Part shown: piece after piece, positions 15,263 to 24,600 of the stretch
Layout: every line of letters begins with the position of its first letter
How positions within the stretch are numbered: position 1 is the first letter of the stretch
From: Chloroflexota bacterium
GTDB taxonomy: Bacteria; Chloroflexota; UBA11872; UBA12225
DNA length: 64,000 nucleotides
Direction: 5' to 3'
Assembly: GCA_030447525.1 (NCBI GenBank)
Contig: JAUJOR010000015.1
Coordinates: 1 to 64,000, forward strand
Position numbers and translations under genes: made by a program
Notes under the pieces: model-generated
Database searches by the model: none
What the model was told of the DNA's origin: nothing
The model's input: only the letters and a program-made list of their open reading frames with translations

Positions 15263-18016
15263 TCAGGGCACCGCTACGGCCGTGGCCGGCGCCCCCAGGC
15301 CGGCGCTCGCCCCCCCGGCGATGCGGTAGACCGCCGTTCTCCCCTGCCGAAACACGGCCTGCGGGCCACCGGGGCCACCTGTCTCGAACTTCGCCAGACC
15401 ACCACTGGGCCCGTACTTTTGGCGCTCTAGATAGCCGACCACGACGTAAGCCACGACGTACTTGTCCAGTAACGGGCGGACTTCCTCCAGAGTGGCGGCG
15501 CTGTAGATCGTCTCTACGTCCCGCTGCCGAGCGGTGATCTCCGCCTCGATGGCGGCGCCGCGCCACAGGCGCTCGTGCTGGTCCCACCCCAGGACGGTCG
15601 GAAATCCGGTCTGCGTTGCCACGCGGGCGAACTCGCTGTACGGCCCGCCGGTGGCTTCTAACACCACCGGCGCCCCCGTAGCTACCGGCTCACCGACCCG
15701 GCCAGACCCACCGGGTCGATCCCTGCCGGGGATCGCGGCCCCGTGCCGGCGCAGCCACTCGGCGGCGGCGCGATCCTCCGGCTGCGCTTGACTCAGCCAG
15801 GCCATCCCATCCAACGTGGGCCGGCCCCCGAAGCCGTCGGTGCGTAGGAGCGTGGCCTTGTAAGGGAACAGGGCCATGGCAAGCAGGACCAAGGCGTACG
15901 CCCCCCCGGCGAGCCGGCCGGCCACGCCCCGGCCTCCGGCCGGCCGGCGCTGCCACAAGCGGCGTAGCAGCCAGAAGGTAGCGGCGCTCCCCCCGATGGC
16001 GAACAGGAGCCAGGCCTGGTAGTAGAACTTGAACACGGTGTTCATCCGGCGCAGCGGCCCGCCGTAGATGTCTCGGATGTACACCACCTCACAGGCCACC
16101 AGGAGAAGCGCCGCCAGGGAGATGGCGCCGCAGGCGAAGACCAGCGGGCGCCCGCCGTCCGAACGGAGGTGGGAGGATCCGGCCGGGTGCAGCGCCCGCC
16201 ACGTCACCCACCCGGCGGCGCCGGCGAGGGCACTTCCCAGCAAGAGCACCCCCGCCTGGGCGCGCTCGGCCAGGAGGATGAGGACGATGCCCCCGCCGAT
16301 GAGCAGGGCCAGTCGAGAATTGCCGGAGAGTCCGCTGGCGGAGAGTCCGCTCGCTCCTTCCCGTACCACGATGGCCGCCGCCCGGGCGTCGCGTAGCGGG
16401 CGCCCCAGCGCCTGGCGCACCAGCTGTGGGGCGCCGGAAACGGCCAGGGCCGCCAGCAACGGCGGGGCGAGCAGCAACAGCTGGGCGCCCCAGAACTGCA
16501 GGAACTGGCTCAACAGGCTGCGCTGCGTCACCAGCCCCAGGGGCAACCTACCGCCGTCAGTCACCACGGGGGGGCGGAAGGTCAACAGGAAGGGCGCCAC
16601 GGACGCCAGGGAGAGGACACCGACGAGGGCCACGGCGACGGCCGTACGCCCCCCCCAACCAGTTTTCCATCGTCCCTCCCACCAGGCACCGGCCAGCCCG
16701 GCCCCCTGGGCCAGCAGGAAGTAGGCCGGGAAATCCCAGCTGTTGAGGAAGTAGAGGCTTCCCAGCACCACCGCCCCGGGCAGGAGCTCCGCCACCGCCG
16801 TCGCCATGGCTCGCCGGGGGCTGACGCCGGGGCCGGTCGCCGCGCGGCCCCTCCCGGGGCTCAACGTCACCGCCGCGTCAGTGTCCGGCGGGCTGAGGGC
16901 CGGCGAGCCGGTCAGCGCCCAGCGATACACCCGCGGGGGCGCCAGCAGCCAGCGGTAGGCCAGCCCGACGGCGAGGAGGACAAACGGCAGGGAGAGGACG
17001 TGGGGGTGGAGGTCACCCAGGAGAAAGGAGAAACTGGGGAACTCGTTGATGGTGTAGTCCACGTCCCGCTCCCCATCCCCCGCAGAGCCCGCCTTGATCA
17101 CCAGCACGCGGGTGGCGTTCCAGCCGATTCCTTGCCAGAAGTCCTTGTCCCACATCTCGGAGCCGTCCACCAGGCGCAGCGCCGTCCACAGGTTCCCGGC
17201 GATGAGCAGCAGGTAGATCGCCAGCAGCCCGGCGCCGACGTACGGCCAGGCCGCCTTGAGCGACCACACCGGCCCCTTCTCGGGGCGCTCCGTGGCCCGG
17301 CCCCCGGCGGGTCGAGCGCCTTGCTGCGGCCCTGGCCGTCCGCGTACCGTCCTCCCCTCGGCCACCAGGTCGCGCGCCAGCCCGTATCCCAGGCTGAAGC
17401 TCCCCGTCGCGGCCAGGCCGAACAGCAGCCCCAGGGCCAGGTTAAAGGCCGTCGCCGGGGGCACGGCGCCGGGGACGACGTTGGTCAGCTGGAGCAATAG
17501 CCCCTGGATGAGGTAGCCGAAGTAGTAATAGTTGATCGTCGGATGGGGCAGCGTCGGGGAGGGTGCCAGCCAGGGGTCGAGGGGGGGGAAGGTGGCCGAG
17601 CGGGTCACGGCGTTCATGAACGCGAAGTCCATGAACTTTTCCGTCCCTGAGATCTCGGGGTTGTAGCTGCGGATGAAGAGGAATCCGAGATAGGTGGCCA
17701 GAAAGATCCCCTCCTCGAGGAGCAGGAGCCCCCGCCGGCGGTGCCAGAAGCGCACCAGGGCCGGCCCTTCCCGGCGCCAGACGAGGGCGGAGCCCGCGGT
17801 GAGGAGGAGCAGGGTGAGGCCCAGCGCGGGGAGCCCGTTCACCAGCAGCCCGGAGGTGACGAGCAGCCAGGTGACGTAGCCGAAGAGGAGCAGGGCGAGG
17901 GCCTTGGAGAGCCCGTACCCGCGATCGGCCAGGGGCCGGAACAAGGCCAGGGACAGGGGCAGGGCGCAGACTGCCACCACCTGGACGACGAGCCACCACC
18001 ACAGGGCTGGAAGCAT
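15263..18016 (-). CDS. DUF2298 / YYY-family giant membrane protein
   Basis: 917 aa with many transmembrane helices. Features of the Chlor_Arch_YYY/DUF2298 family are visible: the HPTINYYYFGYLIQG segment giving the family its name, NEFPSFSFLLGDLHPHVLSLP, and RRMNTVFKFYYQAW. A C-terminal soluble part contains VVLEATGGPYSE and a TVLGWDQHE motif. The family is of unknown activity but has the look of a GT-C glycosyltransferase. It co-occurs with TIGR03663 proteins in Chloroflexota and archaea. The gene is followed after 6 bp by the polyprenol-phosphate sugar transferase, fitting use of lipid-linked donors. Upstream, 18024-18057 holds a short TGCTGGG tandem repeat. Confidence 0.85.
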   Translation of the reverse strand: MLPALWWWLVVQVVAVCALPLSLALFRPLADRGYGLSKALALLLFGYVTWLLVTSGLLVNGLPALGLTLLLLTAGSALVWRREGPALVRFWHRRRGLLLLEEGIFLATYLGFLFIRSYNPEISGTEKFMDFAFMNAVTRSATFPPLDPWLAPSPTLPHPTINYYYFGYLIQGLLLQLTNVVPGAVPPATAFNLALGLLFGLAATGSFSLGYGLARDLVAEGRTVRGRPGPQQGARPAGGRATERPEKGPVWSLKAAWPYVGAGLLAIYLLLIAGNLWTALRLVDGSEMWDKDFWQGIGWNATRVLVIKAGSAGDGERDVDYTINEFPSFSFLLGDLHPHVLSLPFVLLAVGLAYRWLLAPPRVYRWALTGSPALSPPDTDAAVTLSPGRGRAATGPGVSPRRAMATAVAELLPGAVVLGSLYFLNSWDFPAYFLLAQGAGLAGAWWEGRWKTGWGGRTAVAVALVGVLSLASVAPFLLTFRPPVVTDGGRLPLGLVTQRSLLSQFLQFWGAQLLLLAPPLLAALAVSGAPQLVRQALGRPLRDARAAAIVVREGASGLSASGLSGNSRLALLIGGGIVLILLAERAQAGVLLLGSALAGAAGWVTWRALHPAGSSHLRSDGGRPLVFACGAISLAALLLVACEVVYIRDIYGGPLRRMNTVFKFYYQAWLLFAIGGSAATFWLLRRLWQRRPAGGRGVAGRLAGGAYALVLLAMALFPYKATLLRTDGFGGRPTLDGMAWLSQAQPEDRAAAEWLRRHGAAIPGRDRPGGSGRVGEPVATGAPVVLEATGGPYSEFARVATQTGFPTVLGWDQHERLWRGAAIEAEITARQRDVETIYSAATLEEVRPLLDKYVVAYVVVGYLERQKYGPSGGLAKFETGGPGGPQAVFRQGRTAVYRIAGGASAGLGAPATAVAVP

Positions 18017-18128
18017 TCGCTGATGCTGGGTGCTGGGTGCTGGATGCTAGGCGCTCAGTCCTCAGGGTGGCCGTGGCCCGGCGGGTGCCCTCCGAGGCGC
18101 CGACCTGCTGGCTGAGGACGAACGACTA

Positions 18129-21100
18129 TCAGGACGGGAGTGGGGCGATGGCCTGGATGCGGTGGTTCCCCGAGTCGGCGACGTAGATGGTCTCGCCGGC
18201 GGCGATCCCCAGCGGGAGCTCGAACTCCCCCGGCTGCCGTCCGGCGGTCCCGCCGACGGCCAGCACCTCGCCCGTGGGGGAGAACTTGACCAGCCGAGCG
18301 CCCCCCGGATCGGTGGCGTAGACATTGCCTTCAGGGTCAATGGCGACGTACGGCTCATTGCGGGGGCCAGTCCCCCAGCCGTCCACCGGCCACGCCGTTA
18401 CCGGCTGGCCCTGGGGGTCGAACTTCTGGATGCGCCGGTTGTTGGTGTCGGCGACGTACAGCTCCCCGGCCGCGGTCACGGCCAGGCCGATGGGCTCGTT
18501 GAGCTGGCCGGGGCCACTGCCGGCAGATCCGATCTGAGCGAGGGGTCTGCCCCCGTTGTCGAACTTGTAGATGCGCTTGTTCCCGGTATCCGTGACGTAG
18601 ACGTTGCCCTGGGCGTCGACGCCGATCCCCCGTGGCCCCCAGAACCCTCCCGCCGGGCCGGTCCACTTGGCCAGGAACTTCCCTGTGGCGTCCAGCTTCT
18701 GGATGCGGTGGTTCCAGGTGTCGGCGACGAAGACGTTGCCCTGGGCATCCACAGCTACCCCCATCGGCTCCTTGAACTGCCCGTCGGCGTTCCCTTCGGT
18801 GCCCCACGAGCCGAGCGCCCGGCCGCTGCGGTCGAACTTCTGCACGCGGTGGTTGAGCGAGTCCGCGACGAAGACGTTGCCCTGGGCGTCCAGGGCCAGG
18901 CCACGAGGGGTGTTGAGCTGGGTGGGGCCCCGCCCGTTGCTTCCCCACTGCGCCACGGGACTGACCGCCACCGTGCGGGCGATGTATTGCGCTGCGTCCA
19001 CCCGTGGCGCGCCCCCCGGCGGCGCCCCGGCAGGAGGCTGCCCCGCTTGCCCACCCACCTGCGCTCCACCCACCTGCCCGGGCTGGCCGATGAGCGGCCC
19101 GAGCTGGCCGGCCTGCCCCACCTGCTGGCCGGGGAGACCTGGTTGCGCCCCCGAGCTCAGGGACGCCTGGGCCACCGTGGGGGTCAGACCCTCCTTGACG
19201 TAGACGTAGAAGTCGTAGGATCCCAGGGGCTGGGTGGTCTCGCGGTAGATCAGCCACCGCCACAGACCGGCACGCACGTCCTGGCGCGCCAGGAAGCGGA
19301 ACAGGCCCCCCGCCTCACGGACCTGTTCCGGGATGGAGCGGTAGTCCTCGGGATACCACCAGCGCATCTTGTACCGCGTGCGCGTGTAGCCCTGCAGGAA
19401 GGGCCGGTTCTTGTCGTCGTCCTCGGCGGCGATGAGGACGACCGGCTTTGTGGCCGGGGCGGTTAGCTGCGCCGGGTACTCGGCGTTCTTGAAGTCCCGC
19501 ATGTACCACGAGAACGGCCACCACGTCCCGCTCTGCACCACCACGCCCAGGGCACGGGCATCGGCCGTCTGCTCGAGGGAGAGGCGCTCGATGTCGGCCA
19601 TCACCTTCTTCACGTCCGGGGCGCTCTGGGTGTACACCAGCAGGTCCCTGGGCGTGTCCGGGCGCTCGAAGTTGACCGGCCAGCCCGTGTGCACCGACCA
19701 CAGCCCCAGCACGGCGAACAGGACCACGGCCAGGGCTTTTTCCCACCCCCCTCTCGGGTGCCCGGTATCTCCGTCTGCCTCATGGCCTACCTGGACGCCC
19801 CCCGCAGGCCCCGCTTTCCGCGTCGCGGCCCTGGCCAGCTCGCCGAGGTAGTGGGCGCTGAGGAGCACCATGGGCAGGGCGATGTGGATGATCAGCCAGG
19901 GCATCTTCTCCCCGGCCCAGGAGTAGATCACCAGCGCCAGGACCCACCACCAGACCAGAAACATCGTCAGCCAGGTCGGCCGGCGCAGGTAGTAGGCCGT
20001 GGCCAGAAGTCCGAAGACGAAGGCCATGGTCTCGTACACCCCCAGGATGAGGAGGTAGTAGAACCAGGGCTGGTTGCCGCGCTGGACGCCGTGCTGCTCC
20101 AACCAGTACGTGATCGAGCCGATCATCCCAACTCGGATGCCGGCAAAGTTGGTGAACAGGCTGGAGAAGAGGACGACGAAGATGGCGAAAAAGACGATCA
20201 CCCCGCCCCACAGCGTCCCGATCCCCCAGAAGCCGTCGTTGTCTTGCCATAGGGTGCGCAGGGCGCGGGTAAAGGTGCCCGCCGCCCCGGCCGGCCGGCC
20301 GGCCGGGGCGTGGCCCGACTGGAGGCGAGCTCTCCGCCAGCGGTCATAGGCGAAGCCCAGGGCCCCGCCCAGCAGGAGGCCCACCACCGCCCCACCCACC
20401 TCCAGGAGCTCCTTCTTGTAGTACCCCATCACTGAGCTCCAAAAGGCCCCCAGGATGGCCCCGGTGGCCGCCCCGGCGAGGACGCGGCGACCGGTCGTGT
20501 CGGTACGCTCCCAGAGCAGGGAGAACAGCATGAAGGTGCCGAAGATGAAGGCCGTGATGTAGGTCGATTCTTTGGTAGCGAAGGCGAAGGCCAGCCCGAC
20601 ACAGAAGGCGTAGTACCACGCCCGCCGGCGCCGGACGGTCACTTCAGGGGCGGACTCCCCGTCCCGTCCGTCCCCGACCGCTTCGCCGGCCGGCTGGCCG
20701 TAACGCTGCCCGCCGGCGCCCCGCGGGGTGTCCGCTCCCAAGACGTACCCCACCAGCCCGGTGGCGGCGAGGAGCGTCCAGGTCGCGGTGTAGCTGTCTT
20801 CCCGGAGCATGCGGGAGAAGTAGGTGAATGACGGGGAAAAGACGAACATGGCCACCGCCAGCAGCCACCCGATGGCGCCCAGCCAGCGGCGCCAGAGGAA
20901 GGTAAGGCCTACCAGGGCGATGCCAAAGGCGGCCGGCACCGCCCGCGCCGTCCACTCCGTGGCCCCGAAGAGCCAGAAGCTGCCGGCCACGGCGAGAAAC
21001 TGAAAGGGACCGTGCAGCAGCGGGGTGTACTGGTACACCTGCCCCTGAAAGGTGTCCCAGGCGAACTTGGCGTGCATGCTCTCGTCGTGGTGCATCGTCC

Positions 21101-21602
21101 GGTCGCCCAGCCCCCAGAAGCGGGTCAGGATCAAGGCCACAGCCAGGGCGCCGAGGAGCAGCCCCTGCCAGTAGGTCAGCCCGTAGAGCCAGCGCCGGCT
21201 GAGCCACTCCCCCAGTCCCGGCTCTTCCGCGCCCTCGGCCCAGCGGGTCGCAGATGGGATGGCCACGACGCCGGCACCGGCCGCTACCGGCTCCGCCCGC
21301 CGGGATGGCCGCCCTGGCCGCCCCGGTGACGCCGGGACGCGCTCGACCGTGGGGGCGCCCCCGGCCCCGTTCGCGTCACGGGGCGCCGGCTGCCCGGACC
21401 AGGCCGTGTCCTGCCACGCCTCATCACCGTCAAGCACCTCGTCGGGGGCGACGTCGAGCGCCTCGCCCGTCGTCACGTCCGGCGCCGCGCCCGGCGGGCG
21501 GCGCCCGGCGCCGGGGTCCGGGCGTTCTGACCGGGCGCGTGACCCTAGCCGGCCGGGTGGTTTCCTTATCGTCACGACGCTCTTCCTTTGGGCAATCGCC
21601 AC
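18129..21602 (-). CDS. Agl23-type (TIGR03663) membrane protein fused to six-bladed NHL propeller
   Basis: 1157 aa. Residues 1-130 are a polar, probably cytoplasmic tail. From about 135 to 650 it is a GT-C-like multi-pass protein with the luminal acidic motif HHDESMHAKFAWDT after the first helix, as in the TIGR03663 'flippase activity-associated' Agl23 family. A soluble domain (about 650-800) and a Gln/Gly-rich linker (about 820-860) follow. Six NHL repeats (about 875-1157) each carry variants of D-A-Q-G-N-V-F-V-A-D and N-H-R-I-Q-K-F-D, enough to close a six-bladed propeller, probably outside the cell. It sits between the two YYY genes. The domains suggest transfer of a sugar plus glycan or protein binding; this is inference. 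Confidence 0.85.
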   Translation of the reverse strand: MAIAQRKSVVTIRKPPGRLGSRARSERPDPGAGRRPPGAAPDVTTGEALDVAPDEVLDGDEAWQDTAWSGQPAPRDANGAGGAPTVERVPASPGRPGRPSRRAEPVAAGAGVVAIPSATRWAEGAEEPGLGEWLSRRWLYGLTYWQGLLLGALAVALILTRFWGLGDRTMHHDESMHAKFAWDTFQGQVYQYTPLLHGPFQFLAVAGSFWLFGATEWTARAVPAAFGIALVGLTFLWRRWLGAIGWLLAVAMFVFSPSFTYFSRMLREDSYTATWTLLAATGLVGYVLGADTPRGAGGQRYGQPAGEAVGDGRDGESAPEVTVRRRRAWYYAFCVGLAFAFATKESTYITAFIFGTFMLFSLLWERTDTTGRRVLAGAATGAILGAFWSSVMGYYKKELLEVGGAVVGLLLGGALGFAYDRWRRARLQSGHAPAGRPAGAAGTFTRALRTLWQDNDGFWGIGTLWGGVIVFFAIFVVLFSSLFTNFAGIRVGMIGSITYWLEQHGVQRGNQPWFYYLLILGVYETMAFVFGLLATAYYLRRPTWLTMFLVWWWVLALVIYSWAGEKMPWLIIHIALPMVLLSAHYLGELARAATRKAGPAGGVQVGHEADGDTGHPRGGWEKALAVVLFAVLGLWSVHTGWPVNFERPDTPRDLLVYTQSAPDVKKVMADIERLSLEQTADARALGVVVQSGTWWPFSWYMRDFKNAEYPAQLTAPATKPVVLIAAEDDDKNRPFLQGYTRTRYKMRWWYPEDYRSIPEQVREAGGLFRFLARQDVRAGLWRWLIYRETTQPLGSYDFYVYVKEGLTPTVAQASLSSGAQPGLPGQQVGQAGQLGPLIGQPGQVGGAQVGGQAGQPPAGAPPGGAPRVDAAQYIARTVAVSPVAQWGSNGRGPTQLNTPRGLALDAQGNVFVADSLNHRVQKFDRSGRALGSWGTEGNADGQFKEPMGVAVDAQGNVFVADTWNHRIQKLDATGKFLAKWTGPAGGFWGPRGIGVDAQGNVYVTDTGNKRIYKFDNGGRPLAQIGSAGSGPGQLNEPIGLAVTAAGELYVADTNNRRIQKFDPQGQPVTAWPVDGWGTGPRNEPYVAIDPEGNVYATDPGGARLVKFSPTGEVLAVGGTAGRQPGEFELPLGIAAGETIYVADSGNHRIQAIAPLPS

Positions 21603-21663
21603 CTCGCGGCGGCCCGCACATACCTACCATACGCATGGCCCGACCCGCCGGGTTGACTCCCCG

Positions 21664-24600
21664 CTACGGGCGCCATGCCCCGATGACCTCGTAGATGGTC
21701 ACCTCATCCTGCTGGTACACCGGCCGAAACACGCCCGTCAGCTGATCAAACTTGGCCAGTCCGTCGGCCGGGTAGTACGCCCGCTCCAGGTCACCGACGA
21801 AGACGTAGCGCACGCGGTAGCGCTCGAACAATGGCATCACCCGACCGGGCGCCGGATCGGTGAACATCGTCTGGACGTCTCGCAGCCGCTGATCGACCAG
21901 CGGGGCGTAGGTACCCCGCTGCTGCACCTGGTGCCAGCGCCACCCCAGCACCGTGGGCAGGCCGGTATACGTCGTCACCCGCGACCCCCAGCGGTACTCC
22001 GGCACCGACGCCTCCAGCACCACTGGCGACCCCTGGACGTTGGCCAGGAGCCACTTGATCGCCTCGTAGTCGGCGCCGGCCCGCAGCGTCACCCCGGCGG
22101 GATGGAGGGCGGTGACCTCGCTGCTCCCATCCGCGATGGTGGCGTAGGGCATGTAGGCCATGCCATCCAGCGTGAGGGGCAAGGGGTTGAAGCGGTCGGC
22201 CAGGCGGGCGAGGGTGCCTCCCAGCGGGAAGGCCAGCACGGCCAGGACGAGCGCCCCGGCGACGCCCAGCCAGGTCCACTGCCACCACGAAAGTCCCGGG
22301 CGCTGCGCGCCCAATACGGAGGGCCCCAGTCTGGAGGGTCCCAGTCTAGAAGGCTGTGTCTCAACCCCTAGCGCCCTCCCGTCGCCGATCGGTGGCCATT
22401 CCACGGCATCGCCGTCACCGTAGCCTGCCGTGGCCGGGATATCCTCCAGCAGGATGCCGCCCGGCGCCGGGCGCAGACGGACCGCGGGGCGCGAGAGCAG
22501 GGGTGTCACGCCCGGGGCTTGAGCCCTGAGACTGCGCCGCGGGCCGAAGATGAGGTCGAGCGCCCAGGCCAGGCTCACCGCCGACACCAGCCCCCACATC
22601 ACCCATACCTGCAGGTACAACTTGAAGACGGTGTTCATCCGCCCGATGTCCCCCTGCAGGGCGAAGAACTCGACGAAGATGCCCAGGGCCAGGCCGGTCG
22701 CGGCCAGCAAGGTGGACAGGAGGAGGGCGGGGGAGTCGCGCCGTTCCCAGGCGGCGGCGCCGGTGAGGGCGAGCAGGGCGGTGAGGAACGCCACCAAGGG
22801 CAGGCCACGGACGAGAAAGCCCGCCAGCAGCACGCCGGCCCCCAGCAGGAGCAGAGCGTAGCCGAACGCCGGGGGCCGGCGCCGCAGGGCAAGGGCCTCT
22901 TGTAGGGAGTTGAAGCGTCGCCAGGCTTCCGGCCGGCGCCAGCGGGCCAGCAGGTAGCGCCCCCAGCCGCTGCGACGCCACGACGGCCCACCGGCCAGGA
23001 GCGCCAGCGTGACCAAGGCAAAGACGAACAGCCCGTGGATGATCAGGTAGTGGTCGAGACGCGACTTGTCCTCCGTCCAGGGCCGCACTGCGGAGTAGAA
23101 GGTCTCGTAGGAGCTCCAGAAGGGCCGGAAAGCCGGCTTGGCCAGGAGGTAGATGGCCACGGCCGAGCAGACCGCCCGCGTCACGCCGGCGGCGGTCAAG
23201 CCACCCCGGGTGGTGAGCTCGGCGATGATCAAGGCGGCCGCCGTCAGGAGCAGGTACGTGGGGAACTCCCAGCTGTTGATCACGTAGAGGGCGCCGACGA
23301 GCCAGGCCAGCAGCAAGATCTCCCCTACCCGGCGCCAGCCGAGGGCGTCCCACAGCCAGCGACCGGCCGCTATCCCCCAGGCCTGGTCGCCCCCCAGGGC
23401 GGCGGGCGCCGACCCGACCAGGGGGCGCTGGCCGTCAGCCGGCCGACGGGGAGCCTGCCCGCTGCAGGCCAGCTGCAGCAACGCCCCTAAGGACACCACC
23501 TGGTACGGAATGGACATCAGGTGCGGGTGCAGGTCGGCAAACAAAAAGGTCCAGAAGGGGAACTCGTTGATCGTGTTGTTGGGGATGACACGCGAGGCGC
23601 GCCAGAAGTCGAACGCCTCCAGAGGCCGTCCGCCGAAGAGCACCGCCGGCACGCCGGCCACGAGCGAGACCAGCCCGGCCAGCCCGGGCACGGCCGCTTG
23701 CCCGCGGACCTGCCCGGCTTCGGCCAGGCGCTCCACCAGCTGGCCGAAGCCGTCCAGGTTCCCCACAAGGGCGACCAGGGAGAATCCGGCCAACCCGGCC
23801 CCGATGGCGGCGTAGTCCCCTCGCCCGGCGTCCCCTCGCCCGGCGTCCCCTCGCCCGGCGTCCCCTCGCCCGGCGTCCCCTCGCCCAGCGTCCCCTCGCC
23901 CAGCGTCCGGTCTGGCGTCCCATCTGCCAAGACAGAAGAGGTTATAGGCAAAGGAAAAGCAGGCCCCGGCGGTCAAGGCGTAGAACGAAGGCACGGCGAC
24001 GTTATAGGCGATGGAGGGCATGACCCCCGTCAGCTTCGTCAGGGCGGCCACCAGGACGTAGCCGAAGTAGTAGTAGTTCAGGTAGCCACCGGCAAACCAG
24101 GGATCGTAGGGCGGGAAGTAGGTTGTCCGCACAACGGCATTAAGATAGGAGAACTCCATCGGCTTTTCCCCGCCCCGCGCGGGGTGCCAGAGGTCGGGGT
24201 TGGCCGCGCGGATGAGCAAGAAGAGGAGAAAAGCCCCCAGGAAGAGCCCCTCGCTCACCAGGACGAGACGCCGCTCCCGGCGCAGCCACGCCCGCCAGGG
24301 CGCCCCATGCCGGCGCCAGGTCACGACGCCGACGGCCGCCAGGGCCAGGACAGCGAGGGCCAGGCTGAGGCGCGTCCAGGGGAGGAGGCGGACTGCCGCC
24401 AGCCACCACGCCAGCCAGGCTACGGCCAGGAGCCCCAGGGCCTTGGCCAGGCCATAGCCCCGATCGGGGAGGCGCGGGAACGCCAGCCACACCAGGGGCG
24501 CCGCCAGCAGGCCCAGGAGCTCCAGGACGAGCCACCACAGCAGCGGGGCGAGGCGATTCGCCATCCCGTCCAGGGCGAACTCCTGGGACCATGTCCCGCC

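Noticed and set aside
23816..23905. RGD motifs as host-cell adhesion signals
   Set aside because: They follow automatically from a 15-bp DNA repeat in a membrane-protein loop; nothing suggests a host interaction.
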